From the NCBI GenBank assembly GCA_965238045.1, contig CBDEGU010000012.1, positions 620,001-684,000 of the forward strand: DNA of 64,000 bases, read 5' to 3'. Shown in pieces: positions 45,906 to 54,206 of the stretch. The DNA comes from CBDEGU01 sp965238045. GTDB taxonomy: Bacteria; Acidobacteriota; Terriglobia; Bryobacterales; UBA6623. Within the stretch, counting starts at the first letter, position 1. Each line of letters begins with the position of its first letter. The notes under the pieces are model-generated. The model saw only the letters and a list, made by a program, of their open reading frames with translations, made no database searches and had not been told where the DNA came from. The translations under genes and the position numbers were made by a program.

Positions 45906-48256
45906 GGTCACCGCCCAGCGAGCGGGGCTGCCACTGGAACTGGAGTGGATCATCGGCAAAGCGCTTGCCAAAGACCGCGACGAGCGCTATCAACATGCCG
46001 AAGACGTGCTCGTTGACTTGCGCAGCCTGCAGAAGAAGCTTGCATTGGGCAAGTCCAGCATTCTCAAGGCGCAGGCTGGGACTCCGGCGGTAGCAACCCA
46101 GCCGGCACAGACGGGACAAGCCGCCCCAGGGCCCCTGGCTCGGTACAGGGTTATCGAAGACGCGGAAGAACAGGACGACGGTGTCGTCTATCACGCCGAA
46201 GACACCCAGCTCCGGCGGCTCGTCGATGTGCGGGTGATTACGCAGTCGGCCGCAAAGGCCTTGGGACGAAAGCAGCTTATCCGGCAAGCGGCGCTCTTCG
46301 CCGCGGGTGTGGTGCTCACCATCCTGCTCGGCTATGCAACGGGCTGGCTGGGCCCGGCCGGTGCGCCTGCCGAGGTTCCGCTGCGGCGGTTCTCCTTCGC
46401 TCCCGCCGACCTGGTAAATGCGGTCATTTCGCCGAACGGCAAGCACATTGCGTACATCGAACGCGGTTCGCCCAACAGCCTCTGGGTACGCGACCTCGAT
46501 TCGGAGCGACCCCGTGTGCTTGAGGGCGCCGTGCCGGGACCTAGGGTGTTTTGGTCTGCTGACAGCCGATTCATCGGCTTCCAAGAGGGCGGCGATCTCA
46601 AGAAGGTTTCCCGGGAGGGCGGCCCGGCCGCCCGAGTGTGTGAATTGCCGGGCGGCAATTTTGGTGGAGGAAGCTGGAGTTCCGACGGTGAGTCTATCGT
46701 CTTCAGTTCCGGGTCTCCATTCGCGCTATACGAGGCGCCGTCGCGAGGAGGCAACCCCAAACAGCTCTTTGACCGGGTGGAGGAAGGTGTATCAAGACTC
46801 AACATGGGTCCGCGCTTCCTGCCCCGGCCGGGCGGGGCCCGCGCGCTCCTATTCAACGTCAGGGGTGGAGGCGTAAGCCATTTATTCGTGCGGGACCTCG
46901 AAAGCGGAGAGATGAAGAAGCTGGGTCCGGGAGCGGAAGCCGCCTATTCGCCGAGCGGTCACATCGTCTACCGGGCCGCCCCAAACCAACCCGACCTTTG
47001 GGCCCTGCCGTTCTCGCTCGGCACATTGGACTCCACAGGCGAGCCTTTTCCCATTGCCCAGGAAGCTGTTAGCCCGAGCGTGGCGGCGGACGGAACACTG
47101 TTATATTTCGATTCCACAGGCGGCGGATTGAGGCAACTCGTGTGGCGGGATCGAGAGGGGAAGCCCCTGGGAACGATCGGTCAACCCCAGCTAACGATCG
47201 CCTACCCCGCCTTGTCGCCGGATGGGAAACGCGTGGCCACCTGGAGCCGAGAAGGCAGCGCGATGGACATCTGGGTTCACGAGGTCGACCGGCCGGTCAA
47301 GAGCCGTCTCACCACCTTCGGATACGACGTTTGGCCGACTTGGTCGCCTTCCGGCCGCCAGATCGGGTTTGCTTCCGGCCGCACGGGGGAGCGCGACATT
47401 TACGTCAAGTCGGCCGATGGTTCCGGTGAGCCCAAAGCCTTATTGCTCACCGACGACAGCGCCGAGTATCTGACGGACTGGTCACGGGACGGGAAGACAC
47501 TGCTTTTCTGGCGGAGGCCGCGGGGAGGAGGGGGTGCTTCCGGCTCGGGAACGGTTGGCGACATTTTCTACCTGCGGCAGAAGAGCGGCGGCGACTATGA
47601 AGAGTTCCCCTTCCTGACGACTAAGTTTGAAGAAACCACGCCCCAGTTCTCCCCCGACGAGCGCTTCGTGGCCTACACGTCGGACGAGTCCGGCCAGCGT
47701 GAAGTCTACATCCAGGCGTTTCCTGAAGGCGGCGTCAAGCGGCAGGTCTCGGTCAACGGCGGCGCCCAGCCGCGCTGGCGGGCCAACGGCAAGGAGATTT
47801 ACTACGTCGAAGGAGAACGGTTGATGGCCGCGCCGGTTGCGCTGTCGGGTTCTTTGTCTGTCGCTTCCCCGAAGGAGTTGTTCTCATCGCCGGGTTTGAT
47901 TTTGCGCGGGGGCAACTACCTCAGCTACGACGTGACGCCCGATGGCCAAAGGTTTGTTCTGGCCGAAAGAGTCGAAAGCGCAAGTCGCACAGAAATCCAC
48001 GTGGTGCAGAACTGGTTCGAAGAGTTCCGAGACCGCGGGCAGGACTAAGTGCCCCGAAACGAGCCACATAGCGCTCATCAGCGGATAGCTGTCGGGATAT
48101 CGCCTTCCCACCAACAATCCGCTGACTGAGGCCCTCACACGGCTGTCGCAGGGATCGAAACCAGCTCAGATCAAGGGCCTGGCGGTGCTACGATTGGAAA
48201 GCTCAACGGATCGGTTGTTACCGCCAGGTATCCGGCGGGGGTAGAATTGGACTGTC

Positions 48257-48366
48257 GTGATCGGCTCCACCATCAGCCACTACAAGATCCTCTCCAAGCT
48301 GGGCGAGGGCGGGATGGGAGTCGTTTACAAGGCCGAGGACACCAAGCTGCGTCGCACGGTTGCGCT
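48257..48366 (+). pseudogene. Serine/threonine kinase 3, 5' stub
   Basis: GTG 48257 begins IGSTISHYKILSKLGEGGMG and VVYKAEDTKLRRTVAL, the same N-lobe as kinase 2, preceded by the duplicated spacer. Homology ends right at the strand that should carry the catalytic lysine (VALL instead of VALK). The rest of the gene is gone; its last codons are found at 51766. Confidence 0.8.
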
Positions 48367-48424
48367 GCTGTTCTTCCTTCTTCAGGGATCGATGATGGGC
48401 GGGGTCGGTTTGCCAGGAGCGACT

Positions 48425-49453
48425 CTAGGGACCCTCGATCACCCTGCCCGTCAAGGAGCGGAGGAATGCCGCCAACGCGTCTTTCTCGTCGTCGGTTAGG
48501 GTGAGCGGATGCAACTCGGAGTCGAGATAGGGATTCTTTCGGCCGCCGTTGGCATAGTGGTTGACGACATCCTCTAGCGTCGCCAACGACCCGTCGTGCA
48601 TGTAGGGCGCGGTACGAACGACCTCTCGCAACGTGGGGGTCTTGAATTTGCCGCGATCTTCTTGCTGTTCCGTGACGATCGCGCGGCCCTCGTCGAGCCA
48701 CCTGCCGTCTCGCCAGGCGATTCCTGTGTTGTGGAACCGCTCATCCGAGAACAGTGGGCCCGAATGACACACCGAGCAATTGGCTTTGCCCTGGAAGAGC
48801 CTTAACCCGGCCAGTTCTTGCGCCGAGAGCGCATCCGGTTTGCCGAAAAGATAGCGATCGTAGGGCGAGTCTCCCGCGAGAATCGTTCGGACATAGGCCG
48901 CCAGGGCACGCGCCAAGTCGTCGCGATTCGGCTCACGGTCGAACACCGCCGCGAACGTCTTGCGGTAGCGACGCTTCTGACTCAGGCGTACGACGGCTTC
49001 GTCGAGGGTTAGATCCATCTCGGTCTCGGCCTGAATGGGCTGGACAACCTGCTCTTCGAGCGTTGCAGTGCGGCCGTCCCAAAAGAAGGACTCCCCCCAG
49101 GCGCGGTTGATCAGCGTGGGCACGCTGCGCGGTCCCTGGCGCCCGTATACTCCGACAGCCTTGACGCGCCCATCGGCAAAAGCGCGCTTCGGCTGATGAC
49201 AGTCGCGGCAAGCGATCGAGCGGTTGCGCGAGAGCAAGCGCTCACGAAACAGTCGCCGGCCGAGCCGGACCTTGTCCGGTGTTGCGGGGTTCTCAGCGGG
49301 CTCGGGTTGGTAGAGATCAAGCCCGAGCGGCCGCCCGGAGTTCGCTTCCGCCTTCGGATCGGATCGGGATATTCCGACCGTGGCGCACAAGCCGATGAGG
49401 GCCACCGTCTGGACGGCGACGATCGACGTTTCGAGCAGGATTCGCTTCCACAT
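48425..49453 (-). CDS. Di-haem cytochrome c peroxidase (CcpA/MauG family)
   Basis: 342 residues with an N-terminal membrane/signal helix (about 8-27). Haem sites CRDCH (82-86) and CSVCH (about 224-228) with the family signatures PSVPTLINRAW-like, WDGRTATLEEQ and YMHDGSLATLEDVV. It would reduce H2O2 or oxidise a protein or small substrate in the periplasm. It begins 6 bp after the stop of the HTH-PD40 gene, so the two form an operon. The pair sits between the two ends of a destroyed kinase gene. Confidence 0.92.
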   Translation of the reverse strand: MWKRILLETSIVAVQTVALIGLCATVGISRSDPKAEANSGRPLGLDLYQPEPAENPATPDKVRLGRRLFRERLLSRNRSIACRDCHQPKRAFADGRVKAVGVYGRQGPRSVPTLINRAWGESFFWDGRTATLEEQVVQPIQAETEMDLTLDEAVVRLSQKRRYRKTFAAVFDREPNRDDLARALAAYVRTILAGDSPYDRYLFGKPDALSAQELAGLRLFQGKANCSVCHSGPLFSDERFHNTGIAWRDGRWLDEGRAIVTEQQEDRGKFKTPTLREVVRTAPYMHDGSLATLEDVVNHYANGGRKNPYLDSELHPLTLTDDEKDALAAFLRSLTGRVIEGP

Positions 49454-49459
49454 CTTCGG

Positions 49460-51559
49460 CTACTCCGCAGCCTGCTCCCGCGGGTCGAAGGGAAGATTAC
49501 GCATCACCCAAACCTGCCAAAAATATGTTCCTTCCGTATACAGAATTCTTTTCCCATCCGGGTGTATGTCGGGTGGCCACCCCCCAGAGGTCTCGTAGAC
49601 AAGATCCGTCGAGTAGGGGAGCAAACCGTCGACGGGCACCACCCAAACTCTCCACATTCTCTGACCGGCATCCGGGTCTCGTCTTGGGACAAGGAGCGCT
49701 TTCCCGTCAGCCGTCCAAAGCGTCCATCTCCCAAGCGGTGGATCTGCCGCAGTCTGCCACAGAACCTTTCCTTCTCCGCCCGCAGCCGGATATAACCGGA
49801 CCTCTGTTCGGTGAAGTACTGCCGCGATCCGCCCGTCCGGTGATACCCCAATACGACCCGCGAACTTACCAGGAACTGTTTCCACAGACCCGTCAGACAG
49901 CCGGTAAGAGTAGATCGATCCGTTCTCCCCTTCCGAGCTGCGATGCAATAAGCTTTCGCCATCTGGAGACAAGACGCCCGCGTACGCACGCTTCACAAGA
50001 AGCCTGGCCTGACCGTTAGCCAAGCTAACATCGAAATAGCCGTAGCGGCCGCGATCATCGCTCGCTTGTACGATGAGGCTGTTACCGTCCGGCTGCCAGA
50101 TCAGCGACCAAGCACCGCGGAGATGGTGCGGTACCTCGCGCTCATCGCCAGTTGCAATAGTGCGGACGATAATCGCGGGCCTGTTCCATGCCTCCTTTCG
50201 CCTCGAAACATAGGCGAATTTCTCACCGTCGGGGGAGAACTCCCCGGTACTGTTGCGCCCGACGAACCGTTCGACGGCGTTCTTGGTCTCAGCGAGGAAC
50301 TTGCCCGATTGCCAGTCGATCTCAGCGAGCTTCAACCGCTGGGGTGTGACTCTGACGGAGTAATACAACGACCCGTCCTGGGCCATCCCCATCCCTGCGG
50401 CGACGTCCACGTTGGGTACGATCAATCGGAGCCGTCCGGCGGCTTCTGCATTCTCAAGCGGCTGTACCCAGAGGCCCGGTTGTCCGCCGCGATCACTGTT
50501 GACGACGAGATAGTCACCCTTCGGGCTCCCACCGACTAGCTCGTCATTTGCAGCATGCTCGACAACCGCAGATTCAGAGGAGCCGTCTACTGCGACCACG
50601 AAGATGTCTTTGGCTGCCTGATCTCGCGAGGCTGAGCGGCTGTACGCGATGTGACGACCGTCAGGTGACACTCGAACCCGCGGGCTGTCACTCCAGTCGA
50701 TCGAGCGAATCTGTCGAACATTGCCGTCAGTCACAGAAACAGTGACGATTTGATGATCTGTGGGGGACTTGGTGACGATTGCTGCAACCCGACCGCCGTC
50801 AGGAAACCAGTGCTGAATAGAGGCCCACGTGCCTTCCGCAGGGCTCCAAACGGTGTGCGGTTCCGTTGCGGCGTCGTCCAGCGATAGCAGACGCAACTCG
50901 CCGGTCTCGATGCCCGGTCTCGGGTGAATAGCCCAGGTATAGACGACCTGCTTGCCATCCGGTGAGACGCGGGAATTGCCCGTGTAGGAGTAGTTGTCGT
51001 TAAATCCCGTATTGCCATCCGCGGTGTGAGTGAGCCGGCGGTCTTCTCCTGTTTCGAGATTTCGTATCGCCAGATTCCCTTCGTCAACCCAATCGACGTA
51101 GGTGACGAACTTGCCGTCAGGAGACGGGGAGCCTTGAGTGCTGAATCCCCTGGCTTCCGGCCAAACCAGTTCCGTGCGAACACTGTCTTCGGCAGCTTGC
51201 GCGATTGGTGAAGGAGGGTTTAGCACGGGGCCAAAGCGAATGACCAAGAGCGCCACGACGACCGTGCCCGCGATGGCAAGAGCCGAGATCAATCGTCGTC
51301 TCGGCTGCTCGCGCGCGGGAGTCGATGCCGCCTCTCCCCCGGGCTTCGTTCGTCGCGAAGCCCTCCAGCTCTGAAGCTCGCTGGGATAGGCATAGACGCT
51401 GCCCGCTGAGCCGCCATGGCGACGCACGGGAAGCCCCGCGGACGCCTCCCATCTCTGGGCGGTCCGGGCGTCCCGCCCCAAGTAGGCGGCGATCTCTTTC
51501 CAGCCCTGCAAAGGGGCTTCACCGGCTGGCTGGTTCGGTTGATGGTCTCGATCTGTCAT
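49460..51559 (-). CDS. HTH-TM-PD40 propeller protein (putative transmembrane regulator)
   Basis: 699 residues; GAGG precedes ATG 51559. An N-terminal helix-turn-helix (about 18-67) has GWKEIAAYLGRDARTAQRWE and VYAYPSELQSW. One transmembrane helix (about 90-108) leads to a periplasmic TolB/PD40-like propeller with repeats such as SPDGKFVTYVDW, SPDGRHIAYSRS and SPDGEKFAYVSR. The layout suggests a one-component sensor that binds DNA at the membrane and a ligand outside (inference). It is co-transcribed with the cytochrome peroxidase. The protein is intact, unlike its paralogue at 18891-21059. Confidence 0.85.
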   Translation of the reverse strand: MTDRDHQPNQPAGEAPLQGWKEIAAYLGRDARTAQRWEASAGLPVRRHGGSAGSVYAYPSELQSWRASRRTKPGGEAASTPAREQPRRRLISALAIAGTVVVALLVIRFGPVLNPPSPIAQAAEDSVRTELVWPEARGFSTQGSPSPDGKFVTYVDWVDEGNLAIRNLETGEDRRLTHTADGNTGFNDNYSYTGNSRVSPDGKQVVYTWAIHPRPGIETGELRLLSLDDAATEPHTVWSPAEGTWASIQHWFPDGGRVAAIVTKSPTDHQIVTVSVTDGNVRQIRSIDWSDSPRVRVSPDGRHIAYSRSASRDQAAKDIFVVAVDGSSESAVVEHAANDELVGGSPKGDYLVVNSDRGGQPGLWVQPLENAEAAGRLRLIVPNVDVAAGMGMAQDGSLYYSVRVTPQRLKLAEIDWQSGKFLAETKNAVERFVGRNSTGEFSPDGEKFAYVSRRKEAWNRPAIIVRTIATGDEREVPHHLRGAWSLIWQPDGNSLIVQASDDRGRYGYFDVSLANGQARLLVKRAYAGVLSPDGESLLHRSSEGENGSIYSYRLSDGSVETVPGKFAGRIGVSPDGRIAAVLHRTEVRLYPAAGGEGKVLWQTAADPPLGRWTLWTADGKALLVPRRDPDAGQRMWRVWVVPVDGLLPYSTDLVYETSGGWPPDIHPDGKRILYTEGTYFWQVWVMRNLPFDPREQAAE

Positions 51560-52022
51560 TTTGCGCCTCTAATCGCTGTTGCAGTCTGAACCTTAACCCA
51601 GCGTCCCGACTGATTCAAGCGGCAAAACACGACATCTGGCCTTCGAGGTCGGTTTGTCGCGTTTTTCCGCCCGCCCGAGTTCAAAAAGCTGCAACGGGCT
51701 TGTCGGAAGCGTGCCCTACCACTGTAGGCGACAGTCCTCCAGCAGGTGCAGATTGCACCGTCGGCTTCCGCGACCGCGAGCAAGACTAAGCTACTCAAAA
51801 AGAGCGAGTTAAGCCCTCTTCCGCACTTTACTGTTGGGATATCGCCTTCGCACCAACAATCCGCCGTCCGCAGTCTTAACTGATTACAACAAAGGCACTT
51901 AGGCCGATCGCAGCTTCATCTGGCTGTACGGTCGGCAACCCGGACGAGGGCACCCCCCTTCGTCCCCCACTTCACAAACTACGAAGGGCAGCTAGATCCG
52001 CGACCGTAAGAAGCGCGCCTGG
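51560..52022. other. Gene-free interval with kinase relic
   Basis: It holds the upstream region of the HTH-PD40 operon, a variant dyad GGTGCA-GAT-TGCACC (about 51746-51760), the last codons of a kinase gene (51766-51789) and a decayed copy of the kinase spacer (51790-51880). Nothing else is supported. Confidence 0.6.
51766..51789 (+). pseudogene. Serine/threonine kinase 3, 3' stub
   Basis: FRDREQD-stop, identical to the last seven residues of kinase 1 and near-identical to kinase 2, followed by spacer sequence (GGATATCGCCTTCGCACCAA) shared with the other two copies. Upstream of it no kinase homology remains. Confidence 0.65.
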
Positions 52023-52040
52023 CCGTGCAATTTTGCACGG
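52023..52040 (+). repeat. Interspersed dyad repeat, copy 4
   Basis: CCGTGCAA-TT-TTGCACGG followed by ATCGG. Its right side directly touches the left terminus of the IS5-type element, 16 kb from the other copies. Confidence 0.75.
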
Positions 52041-52046
52041 ATCGGA

Positions 52047-53159
52047 GGCGTTGGTGCATGAATCGGTGTAAGCGAGCACGCTAGCGGCGGGGGTGGGGTC
52101 CAGTCCATCATAGAGATCGGGGGTAACGTCATGGTCGCAGCGAAGTCGAGCCGAGTCAACCGCCAGTATAAGAAGAAGTACAGAATCCGGAACTGGAGGG
52201 AGTACGAGCGTGGCCTCAGGAGCCGCGGCGACGTCACGATCTGGCTGAGCGAGGATGCAATTGCCGCGTGGGTACCACCGAAGAACGGTCTTCGCGGAGG
52301 CCAGCGGCGGTACTCGAACCTCGCGGTCCGGACCGCGTTGACCCTGCGGGTCGTCTTCAGCCTGCCGCTCCGCCAGACCGAGGGGTTCCTGGACTCGCTG
52401 CTCCGCTTGATGGGCCTCAACCTCAAGGCCCCGGACCACACCACACTCTCGCGCCGGAACCAAATCGTTGCGGTGCCGCCCCTGACCCGATCCTATGACG
52501 GCCCGATCGACTTGATCGTCGATTCCACAGGGCTGAAGATTCTGGGTTGCGGCGAATGGAACGCGCACAAGCACAAGGCATCAAAGAAACGCCGGGATTG
52601 GCGGAAGCTGCACATCGGGGTGGATGCCGAGGGGTTCATTGTGGCGGCCGAACTCACAGCGAGCAGCCGGGACGACGCCTCCACACTCCCTGCTCTTCTC
52701 GACACAATCGAGGTTCCCATCCGGCGTTTCACCGCAGACGGAGCCTACGACCACAGGTCAGTCTACGATCAACTCAGCGCGGCCGGTACAGAGAACGTCG
52801 TGATTGTGATTCCCCCTCGTCGCTCCGCGGTGTCGGCGGGGCCAACGGACGGCCCATGGGCGCAGCGTGACACGGCTCTTGAGAGGATTCGCCAGGTCGG
52901 GCGACGAGAGTGGCAGAAGGAGTCGGGCTACCGACAGCAGGCGCGCGTTGAAAACAGCTTCTTCCGATACAAGTCCGTGCTCGGAGGCGGATTGAAGGCG
53001 AGGCACGGCAAGGCACAAAGGAGAGAAGTTGCGATCGGGTGTCACATCCTCAACCGGATGGCCGAGCTGGGTAGGCCGAAATCCTGCGCTGTGGTGTCCT
53101 GAACGAGAAGTTGGAAAAGCGCCCCCACTCGCGCCGCAGTTGAATCATGCAACAGCGCC
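52047..53159 (+). mobile_element. IS5-family insertion sequence
   Basis: The left end GGCGTTGGTGCATGAATC and the right end, read inward as GGCGCTGTTGCATGATTC, are imperfect inverted repeats. One transposase is encoded. No target duplication could be assigned. The last 348 bp of the element are repeated directly after it. Confidence 0.75.
52131..53102 (+). CDS. IS5-family transposase
   Basis: 323 residues. The N-terminal DUF772-like part (YSNLAVRTALTLRVVF, LRQTEGFLDSLLRLMG) precedes the DDE domain: DLIVDSTGLKI (first Asp), FTADGAYDHRS (second Asp), and R-x3-E region QQARVENSFFRYK with the catalytic glutamate. It appears complete. Confidence 0.92.
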   Translation: MVAAKSSRVNRQYKKKYRIRNWREYERGLRSRGDVTIWLSEDAIAAWVPPKNGLRGGQRRYSNLAVRTALTLRVVFSLPLRQTEGFLDSLLRLMGLNLKAPDHTTLSRRNQIVAVPPLTRSYDGPIDLIVDSTGLKILGCGEWNAHKHKASKKRRDWRKLHIGVDAEGFIVAAELTASSRDDASTLPALLDTIEVPIRRFTADGAYDHRSVYDQLSAAGTENVVIVIPPRRSAVSAGPTDGPWAQRDTALERIRQVGRREWQKESGYRQQARVENSFFRYKSVLGGGLKARHGKAQRREVAIGCHILNRMAELGRPKSCAVVS

Positions 53160-53507
53160 CCCCCTCGTCGCTCCGCGGTGTCGGCGGGGCCAACGGACGG
53201 CCCCTGGGCGCAGCGTGACACGGCTCTTGAGAGGATTCGCCAGGTCGGGCGACGAGAGTGGCAGAAGGAGTCGGGCTACCGACAGCAGGCGCGCGTTGAA
53301 AACAGCTTCTTCCGATACAAGTCCGTGCTCGGAGGCGGATTGAAGGCGAGGCACGGCAAGGCACAAAGGAGAGAAGTTGCGATCGGGTGTCACATCCTCA
53401 ACCGGATGGCCGAGCTGGGTAGGCCGAAATCCTGCGCTGTGGTGTCCTGAACGAGAAGTTGGAAAAGCGCCCCCACTCGCGCCGCAGTTGAATCATGCAA
53501 CAGCGCC
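53160..53507 (+). repeat. 348-bp tandem duplicate of the IS5 3' end
   Basis: 52812-53159 and 53160-53507 are direct copies with very few differences (for example GGCCCATGGG against GGCCCCTGGG). The duplicate re-encodes the last 90 residues of the transposase and a second right terminus. Confidence 0.93.
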
Positions 53508-53697
53508 CCTCTCTCAGCAACTGCTGCAAGACAATCCAGCGTCGGGTTCCCGCTCCTCGGCAGCTCCCCAGGCTTGTCCGCCAGCCACCTGGAGCTGTCC
53601 GCTCTGCGGCGGCCCGATGATGCGGATCGAGAGGCTCACCGCCCAGCAGATCCATGGCCAGTTTGCAACACAGAGAGACTTTATTGACACGTCTTGA
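53508..53697 (+). pseudogene. IS91-family transposase, 3' fragment
   Basis: The frame ends TWSCPLCGGPMMRIERLTAQ and FATQRDFIDTS-stop, the C-terminal zinc finger and tail of IS91/IS801-type transposases. It begins at the end of the duplicated IS5 sequence; the 5' part is missing. 53698-54206 holds no supported gene and is probably the flank of this old element. Confidence 0.65.
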
Positions 53698-54206
53698 TCT
53701 CGCTCGACTCCTGACCACACTCGCGTATCATCCGGCGCGCCCACTCGAAGTGTGTCCCGCGCCGGGATCCGAACGCCAAGGCAACCACAGAATGCACCAG
53801 GAGGCACTTCCAAGCTGCATCCCAGCCCTCTCCGTCGCTGTGCTTGGTTCCCATCGGCGCCCTGGCCAGGGCAAAACAGCTCACCCAAACCTGCGCAACT
53901 CAATTCAAACCCCATAGCTCGAGGAGCCGCGTCCGCCGCAAACGCGCGCGGCCCCCTTCAAACGGCCTTATCCAAAGTAACCCGGCATTCGGCATCTCAC
54001 CCCACTCGGGGGTTTCCCAGCGCCGGGTAACTCCCGATAAGGTTCTAACGTTAGGGCGGAGCTGTGTGGCTCAGGCCCCACGCTCGTCGAGCCCATGGAC
54101 GAGAAGGGGACCTTTTCATTCCCCAGCCGGCGAAATCAGGCTAAGTGGCTTGGTTGGAGTATGTTACGAACCAACAACTGCTGATTGCTGGTGGTAACGC
54201 GATTTG

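Larger units (their letters stand above)
43773..48048 (+). pseudogene. Membrane serine/threonine kinase 2 with PD40 propeller, split by IS256
   Basis: Start ATG 43773 after AGGGGCGAG. Kinase motifs: G-loop GEGGMGVVYKA (16-26), catalytic Lys38 (VALKFL), HRDIKGAN (129-136, Gly where Pro is usual), DFG Asp149, SPEQARGEK. The IS256 copy interrupts codon ~226, in the C-lobe. Removing the IS and one GGTCACCG copy restores 939 residues (EPEPVTAQRAGLPLELEWI). After the kinase comes a degenerate second N-lobe (46135-46239), one transmembrane helix (about 46290-46350) and a TolB/PD40 propeller ending EEFRDRGQD. It would have sensed an extracytoplasmic ligand and phosphorylated cytoplasmic targets. Confidence 0.9.

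Noticed and set aside
34985..52040. CRISPR repeats
   Set aside because: The dyad copies are hundreds of bases to kilobases apart without regular spacers, and no cas gene is present.
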